Below, one piece after another: positions 57,107 through 64,000 of a stretch of 64,000 nt of DNA. This DNA is from Patellaria atrata CBS 101060. Lineage: Eukaryota > Ascomycota > Dothideomycetes > Patellariales > Patellariaceae. The position numbers and the translations under genes are program-made. Position 1 is the stretch's first letter; each line of letters begins with the position of its first letter. The notes beneath the pieces are model-generated. The model was given only the letters and a program-made list of their open reading frames with translations. It did not search any database and was not told where the DNA came from. The DNA is taken from contig MU006098.1 in NCBI GenBank assembly GCA_010093705.1, positions 976,230 through 1,040,229 of the forward strand. The letters are read 5' to 3'.

Positions 57107-60100
57107 TTACCTAACCGGAATATCCTGCTGATAGCCCCTCAAGTCTAGTGTCACCGTCCTACTACTATTCACCCCCTGATCCCTTAAGACACCGACCAAA
57201 CACTCGCTCTCCTGGAAAAGCGCAGCTTTCAAACTGATCACAATGAACTGCATACCAGGCCCAGCATGGTCCTTAACGTACTTGGCAACCCGGGCCACAT
57301 TAACGTTGTCGAGGGCGGCATCAACCTCATCAAGCACGAAAAACGGGCTCGGCTGGAACGAGTGAATCGAGAAGAGTAGCGCAAGCGCTGCGATCGTCTT
57401 CTCACCGCCGGATAGATGTTCCATGTCTCTGAAGCGCTTGAGCGGCGGCATTGCATGGTACTTAATCCCTGCTTCGAAGGGGAGTTCGGGGTCTTCGGTA
57501 TCAAGGTATGCTTGACCGCCTAAGGGAAAGGCGGTGCTTCTCGTAAGGTCTTTGTAGACTTGACCGATAGTCTCTGAGATATGCGAAAAGGCTTTTGTGA
57601 AGAGCTCGAGGCGCTTTTCTTTCGTGTCTTCGAACTCATCTTTCGCGGCTTTAGCCGCTTTCCGAGCGGTTTCAAAGTCTCTTTCTGTGGCTTTTAGTCG
57701 TGTGGATGTCGTTTCGAGACGTTCGATAGCCCTCATGTTTGGGGAGAGCTTCTCGAGGGTCACATTGAGGGTGTTGATAGCATCCAGGAGTTTTGTTTCG
57801 GCTGCAGGCGAGGAATCCTAGAAAAGTTTTAGCAATGTTTTTTATCCTCGGGTGCATAAGAGGGAAGAAAGTTACGGTCTAGACGTACTTCTTTGAGGTC
57901 ATCGTCGAGTTCGTCGAAATTCATCTCGATACCATAGTCTTGCACGTCTGAGTTGACCGGCAAGATTCTCTCAATATCATTCTCGGCGTCAATGTCCATT
58001 GTGTCTTCGCCCACCGCACTAGCCATCTCATCAAGAGGCAAGCTCTCCAGCTTCCTGGAGCCTTGCGTTAGAGGGAGCTTAATTTCATCAATCTTGCACT
58101 TCTTAAGCAATTGATAGCGAGCCGCATTGTTACGCTGGACTTCAGACTCCAACTCGGAGACGGCTCTAATCGTGCTATCAACGTTCTTACCACGCTTCTG
58201 GACTTCGCGCCGATTCTCCGCGACTTTCTCTCCCTTCTCACCAGCCCTGGCCTTGAGCTGTTCCAGTTGTTCGTTAAGCTGCTCTAACTCTGCGTTCAGC
58301 ACATCGAGATCCTCTTGTATATCCTTTTTCTCGGCTTGTAGTTGAGCAATGAGAATTTCGTCCCGCTTTGCTTGCTCTTGGAGAGCCTTAATCCTATCCT
58401 TAGTTTGCCCTAAACGTTGAGTTTCGAAACTAAGCTGATTCTCGAGCTTGCTGCGCTGTGTTGCAAATTCGAGTTTCTTCATCGCATTCTGTTGTTGAAC
58501 GCTACCCTGTTGATCTTCATATTCCCTGATGGTACTGAAGTTGAGTCGATGACAGAAATCCCGAAAGACATCGTCTTCAACCTCAGCCACTGCGTCCTGA
58601 TAATTCTTAAGATTTGTTTTCATGTTCTGAACACCACGCGACTGCTCCTCGTATTTCGGATTTACCTCGTCCAACTGTGACTTAGCAAAGTCATACTCCT
58701 GCTTCTTGCTCTGAATATTACGATCTAGAGCCTTGAGCTCATCAAGGATGTAATTAAACTTCTGCTCGAGTGCACGTAATTCAGCATGAAGGGTCTCCTC
58801 TTCAGCTTCTCTACGACGATCTCTAGGCAAGGCGTCAAGATCACCAATGAGTTTTTCTTGGAGCTTGCGCAGGTTCTGAACTTCAGTGTCCTCCCATCTC
58901 CTCTGATTTCTATCGCTAGGTCCTCGACCACCGGTCATTAGACCACCCTTGTGGATGATCATGCCATCTAGAGTTACAGCTTTTGCTTCAACACCCTTCT
59001 CATAGCAGATGTACTTCGCGACCTTCATATCGTCGCAAACCATGGCGTTACCACATGCATACGACATTGCGCGTTCAACTTCTCGATCAAAGTCAATCGT
59101 ATCGATTGCGAGCCGCATACCGCGATGCATCCCCTTCAGGTTCGGGTTTATCGACTTGAATTGAATCGTTTCCAGTGGAATGAAACTCAAAGGAGCGATT
59201 CTCTGATCTCTTAGATATTGAATGCAATCCTTTGCCGTTTTTTCGGTGTCGGTAACGATGGCGTCAAAGTGCCTGCCTAGGACGGTGCTGACTGCTATTT
59301 CGAATTTCTTTTGCTTCGGTTTGCATAACTCGTGAATTCGGCCTCGAACATCTGGATAGACACGTTTCAATGCTGCTACCGTTTCCTTGATGCGTAGTTC
59401 TTTCTCATTTTGTCGTCTCCCATTATCCGCTTCATTGAGCTTGATGAGCACATCTTGAAGCTTCTCATTCAGCTCAGTGTGCTTCTGTGCTGTACGTAAC
59501 CGCTCAGAAGTCAACGCATTTATGGTCTTTCTCTTAGTATCAATGTCTTTTTGGATATGTTTTGCATCCTTATTTAGCGTATCCTTACGACCTTGAAGAT
59601 CTTCGATTTCGTTTTTCAACTTGCCCATAGATGCTCCTGCTGCTTCAACCTTGCTTTGGAGGCTACTTAGGGTTTCCTCATCCGTTTTGAGCTGCCGACT
59701 TATGTTGTCAATCCTAATCTGATTTTGTGCGGACCGTTTCGTGACTTCCCCACGCAACTTGTTGTACGCTTGAAGATCTTGTTCACTCAACTCTCGGCCC
59801 TCTTGCTGAGCGATTTTTTTCCTCTCGTCTTCCCATCTCTTCTGCGCTTTCTGAATAGTGCCAAGGTCTTTCTTAAGCTTATCCACGTATTGCGATTGAG
59901 AATCTCCCTCTTTTGAGATCTCGTTCACACGGGCTTGGTACCTTTGAAGATTCTTATTTGCGATGGTAACCTTTTCATCTACTGGTATCAAGCTGTTCTC
60001 TTTTTCCTCGATCTCCCTTTCTTTACGTTTGATGCTCCGGTCAACCTTCTGAATATCACGTGTAACCTTGGCTTGATCCTGTTTCGCTTCTTCCAGTTTT

Positions 60101-61108
60101 CTCTCGTACTTCTCCACGCCACGGCGATATTCTTTGAGTTCTTCCTGGTATTTCTGAATCTCGGCTCCGGATTCCTCCATAACTCGCTGGAAATGATAGA
60201 GTTTCCATAGGACGTGCCTAACAACAGCTCCATCCCGCTCGGCAGCTTTCCGCTCATAGTTTTCGGCTTCCTTCTTTTGCTCTTGGTATTGCTTGATTTC
60301 CGCGTTGATCCCTCGGCGCTGATTGAGCTTGAACCCTTGTTCCTCGGCCAATCTCTCTGATTCCAGCTTCAACCGATCATACTCTGCTTTGTATTCCAAA
60401 CTTCCTGAAATCTGTTCGATGAGTCGAGTGAGCTCTTTAGGCGACTGTGAGGCTATTGTTTCAACGTCGCCTTGAAATACTAGGAAATTCCTCGCCTTGA
60501 TGAGAATATTTTCCGCCTCTAATGCTGCGTTGTACTCTTTGGCATTAACTACCTTATTGTCGATCCTGTATTCACTGACACCTGCGCCCGTGATACTCCG
60601 CTTCCATTTTACTAGGTCACCAGCGTCATCCTCATAGACAGCTATGACCCAGGCCGTTTGGGGATCATTGCGTTGACTTGATTTTGTTTCTTCTCCGTCT
60701 GCATGTGCATCACCGTTGACATGGCTATTAGGCTCTCCATCCGCAGGGCCGTCGGTGGCAGTACCGTCTGCATTGATTTTCGAGGTCTTGAGTACGCGTC
60801 CACGATAGATCAAGTCGCGAAGATGTTGAGATCGCAAGTGCGAGGATTTGATACCCAGAACAAAGGATATAGCATCCATCCTGTGTGCTTCAGTCAGTAA
60901 TTGCGTGTTAGTTTGGCAGAGAAGGACCTGTACGAGTTAGATTTTCCAGAGCCATTGGGGCCGATGATAGACGTGAAATAGGAATCCCCAAATAAAAGGG
61001 TGTGGTGTCCTTTGTAGGATTTGAAATCTACGAAATGTTAGTTCTGTGGACCTATGATATACACGGCGCAATCATACTGAACAACTCGAGTCGGATGAGC
61101 TTCCCCAT
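57107..61108 (-). CDS. Cohesin subunit SMC1
   Basis: Four exons, 61108..61078, 61027..60934, 60880..57889 and 57817..57107, give 1275 residues. SMC1 pairs with SMC3 in cohesin, the nuclear ring that holds sister chromatids and extrudes DNA loops. Exons 1-2 encode MGKLIRLELFNFKSYKGHHT and the Walker A GPNGSGKS (33-40); exon 3 opens with MDAISFVLGIKSSHLRS, diagnostic of SMC1. Two long coiled-coil arms flank a hinge at about 570-700 (RGRIHELCKP to HKGGLMTGGRG). Exon 4 has the ABC signature LSGGEKTIAALALLF and Walker B FFVLDEVDAALD. The N-lobe contains a hydrophilic insert (about 75-110, ADGTATDGPADGE). Introns are 50-71 bp. It is divergent from GPC1. Confidence 0.98.
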
Positions 61109-61632
61109 TTCTTGCGGTCACCCTGGAGCGATGCACGCTTTGAGACTACCACAACACGGTTACGAAAAGAACAAGCCGAAAAAGAGATTTGAAGGAAATC
61201 GGTGTAAAGCGTTAATCACTTGAGAGAGACGCGAAACTCTGAGGCACTACGGACGACACGACTTGTAGGACTTAACCTTAGAGTGCCAAGAGGAATTAGA
61301 TGCAAACACGGCAAACATGTGATTTCATCGTCGCAGCATCATTCCCAACCTTAAAGTTCCAATCATTTTGTTCAAAACCACCACGACTTTGCCTACCTTA
61401 TCCGTCCACAGCACAACTACTGTAAATTCCCAACCCCAACGGTCAGAGAGGATTTCTCTATACGAATAACGTGAACACTATTCTGAGTCATGCGATAGGT
61501 CTAGTGCTCTATTTCACCTACCTTCACGCGTATGCCCCTCATGTTCCCCTCCCGTTCCCACTCCCTCTGCTCTTGCTTTCTTTCCCTTTTCCTTCCACAT
61601 AACCGAACACTGGAGAATATTCACTTATCGCG
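61109..61632. promoter_or_regulatory. Shared divergent promoter of SMC1 and GPC1
   Basis: Exactly 524 bp separate the two start codons. A pyrimidine-rich tract (CCCTCCCGTTCCCACTCCCT region, 61553-61600) precedes the GPC1 start, a common core-promoter feature in filamentous fungi. No TATA box is obvious. Whether the two genes share regulation is not shown by sequence. Confidence 0.5.
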
Positions 61633-63329
61633 ATGGCAGTTACTACGCTTCCGCGCTCTGATACGCGACTGATCTCCCGTCGTACACCATCAGGCCTTCA
61701 TGTCGTAGATGAAGGCGTCGCTCTCAATATGTCCACCGAGCCAAACCCTAACATACCTAAATCCACGTCCATGCCTGCAATAGAGGCCGACTCTGAACTA
61801 TTCAAACAGCCTTTACCTGGAGACTCAACCCACGGCGGCTCTGCCCTTCAAGGCGATTATCTTACGAGCCGTAATGCCGACAAATCATCCTACCTAGCCT
61901 CCTCCCCTCCAACCCCAGGGCTATCCCGAGCAACATCATACTCAGGTAGTAGTAGTGCTTATCAAGATGAAGAGGTAGAACAAGCCCTCAATTTAGAAAG
62001 AATATCAGTATTCGATATTCTCGAAAATCTGGCTCTCCCTCAGCGGTTGGAGAAGCTTCAGAACTCCCTATCCGCCCAGGCGGAGAAGGTACGACGTCAG
62101 CAGAAACGGCTGTTACAGTCTACAGGTCTGAACGCGAAGGACGGACTGGTAGATGAATGGCGCAGACGCCTGCCACCTCCCGATGAACAATTAGAAAAAT
62201 ACAAGAAGCGAATGCGAGCTTCCGTTGACCGCTTAAGCAACCAGTGGAATGATTCCAAGGCAGTAACAGCACGCGAGAAAGCATCATTCATCGCAGGTGT
62301 CTTGAATATATTTATAAGTGGCTATCTCATCGGCTCACATCCAGAATGGTTCCATATGTGGTATACTGGGCAACTCCTATACTTCATGCCTATCCGCTAC
62401 TACACCTACCAGAAGAAGGGTTACCATTATTTCCTCGCCGATCTTTGTTACTTCGTTAATCTTCTTACCATTCTGAGTATTTGGTTCTTCCCCCAATCGA
62501 AACGTCTCTTCATAAGCACCTACTGTCTTGCATACGGAAACAACGCTATCGCAATCGCCATGTGGCGCAATTCCCTAGTGTTCCACTCCCTCGATAAAAT
62601 AACATCGTAAGTCTACCTTAACCCTCCCGAAACACTTCGCAACTTATAGCTGAGCCGTACAGTCTCTTCATTCATATAATGCCCTGTGTAACCCTTCATT
62701 GCCTGATTCACATCCTCTCACCAGAACTCCAAGCTACCAAGTTCCCTGCTATTCACACGATCATACATTCCTCCCCGAACTCGCCAGACCACTACTCACT
62801 GCGCTCCATGATTGTTTGGGCTACGGTTCCATACCTCGTTTGGCAGCTTTCCTACCACATGCTTATCACCGTTCGCCGCCGTGAAAAAATTGCTGCCGGC
62901 CGTCCTACATCATTTACCTGGTTGCGGAAGTCGTACGCGCCAACTCTCATCGGCAAAGCCGTCCTCGCCCTTCCCGACTACGCGCAGGAGCCTGCATTTA
63001 TGGCTATTCAGTACGGGTACGCTGTTGCGACCATGCTACCCTGCCCCCTGTGGTTCTGGTATCGCTGGCTCAGCGCAGGGTTCTTGTTGAGTGTTTTTGG
63101 GTGGAGCGTATATAATGGAGCGACGTATTATATTGATATATTCGGTACAAGGTTTCAGAAAGAGCTGGAAATGCTTAAGAAGGATGTTGCCAAATGGCAG
63201 GGGAGCCCGGAGTTTGAGAGGCGAGAGAGCGAGGTTGAGAAGGCGGATAGGGAGGTACGGGAGGAAGAGATTCCCAGTATTGAGGGGGCAGTAGGTGGGC
63301 GCACGGATGGGATCAGGTTGAGGAAGTAG
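61633..63329 (+). CDS. Glycerophosphocholine acyltransferase 1 (GPC1 family)
   Basis: Two exons, 61633..62606 and 62663..63329, give 546 residues. It is the membrane enzyme that acylates glycero-3-phosphocholine to lysophosphatidylcholine in phosphatidylcholine remodelling. Residues 1-120 are Ser-rich and disordered; 125-215 are helical and charged; from about 215 begin the hydrophobic helices of the family (formerly DUF2838): GVLNIFISGYLIGSHPEWFH, YYTYQKKGYHYFLADLCYFVN (Tyr/His-rich conserved block), NNAIAIAMWRNSLVFHS and later WFWYRWLSAGFLLSVFGW. The intron sits just after HSLDKITS, within a conserved loop, with a GTAAGT donor. It is divergent from SMC1. Confidence 0.94.
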
Positions 63330-64000
63330 TGTTGTCGTTTGATGAGTGTCATTGGGTCTGTACCTAAAGCTGAGGTTTGTCTAATCAGATTTCTTGGAGC
63401 GGGTGGCTGTAGTTTGGTTGATCTCCTGCGTATACCCTCGTTTCGAATGACCTTTAATACTAATATCTTCCAAAGGATTGCATCAGGATGTTGATTAAGG
63501 TTCGGTTGAGATAGGGAAGGGCAAGATAGATGATAGAATGGGACGATTAATTGAAGATGATAGTCTAGGACCATGAGGCGAATAGCACACCTGAGTACGG
63601 AGTATTGTAGCGCGTGTCATTGTTATCCCAAGTTTCCCCCTCCCCGGCTATCTATCCCTCTCTCACCTATTGATCGTTTTACCATTAAACCCATTGCTAC
63701 TAACACAATGAATGCTTCATAATCATATGCTTAAAAGGTCATTCAATTCATCATATACCTGTACCAGCCGCATAATTCTAATCTAGGTCGGGTTATAGTA
63801 TATAGCTTGCTACTGGGTTATATAAAGTTGTGACAATGTAGTATAGCTGTAGTAATCGTATTTTGACTATCTCTATTACTAACTACTAAGTGTGGAGATT
63901 AAGTTAAGGAACAATAATATCGTGGGCCGAATGTCCGCATATAACAGTCCCGCCTTGCCAAGCCTCGGCCCGACTATCTTCCGTTTAACCAATCAGCGCT
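63330..64000. other. Window end, no gene recognised
   Basis: 3' flank of GPC1. One TACGGAGTA copy at 63596. No open frame with recognisable content; a gene beyond the window edge may begin nearby. Confidence 0.5.

Overview
This 64 kb window is filamentous-fungal nuclear DNA (Ascomycota, Pezizomycotina). The signs are short introns of about 50-160 bp with GT..AG ends and CTAAC/CTGAC-like branch sites, long serine/proline-rich disordered proteins, and typical Pezizomycotina families: a NUC-1/PalcA-type bHLH regulator, a LaeA/UMTA-like methyltransferase, a SesA-like/ankyrin protein, a CON-13-like metalloprotease and a fungal G-protein gamma subunit with a CaaX end. I cannot fix the class. No rRNA, tRNA, CRISPR array or intact transposon was found by eye.

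Layout. 0-5 kb: a large protein with a disordered N-terminus and a C-terminal methyltransferase-like domain (+). 5-9.9 kb: no gene, one 15-bp tandem repeat. 9.6-11.9 kb: two minisatellites directly upstream of a five-exon MFS sugar transporter (+). 11.9-14.1 kb: AT-rich gap. 14.1-20.1 kb: three minus-strand genes (secreted metalloprotease-like, TPR-like/SET protein, LaeA/UMTA-like methyltransferase). 21.1-25.0 kb: a SesA-like/ankyrin gene (+) facing a sedoheptulose-bisphosphatase-like histidine phosphatase (-), with an imperfect inverted repeat between their 3' ends. 26.1-26.6 kb: a small double-CxxC protein (-). 26.6-30.6 kb: gap rich in TAAGGTA words. 30.6-37.3 kb: 6-phosphogluconolactonase, a basic/coiled protein that may be an augmin subunit, and a Cys-cluster/coiled-coil protein (all +). 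39.2-43.4 kb: the NUC-1/PHO4-like regulator and the three-exon G gamma gene (both -). 44.4-47.7 kb: eIF3a (+). 48.7-50.8 kb: a decayed cytochrome P450 (-). 53.1-56.7 kb: mitochondrial ATP synthase delta and a disordered protein with a Cys/His cluster (+). 57.1-61.1 kb: cohesin SMC1 (-), divergent from glycerophosphocholine acyltransferase GPC1 (+, 61.6-63.3 kb).

Most genes are unrelated housekeeping or regulatory loci, as expected for a core fungal chromosome arm. 6-Phosphogluconolactonase and the SHB17-like phosphatase both serve pentose-phosphate metabolism and lie about 6 kb apart, but intervening genes and opposite strands argue against a cluster. All multi-exon models were built by hand from splice signals and frame; each sums to a multiple of three. 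No database search was possible.
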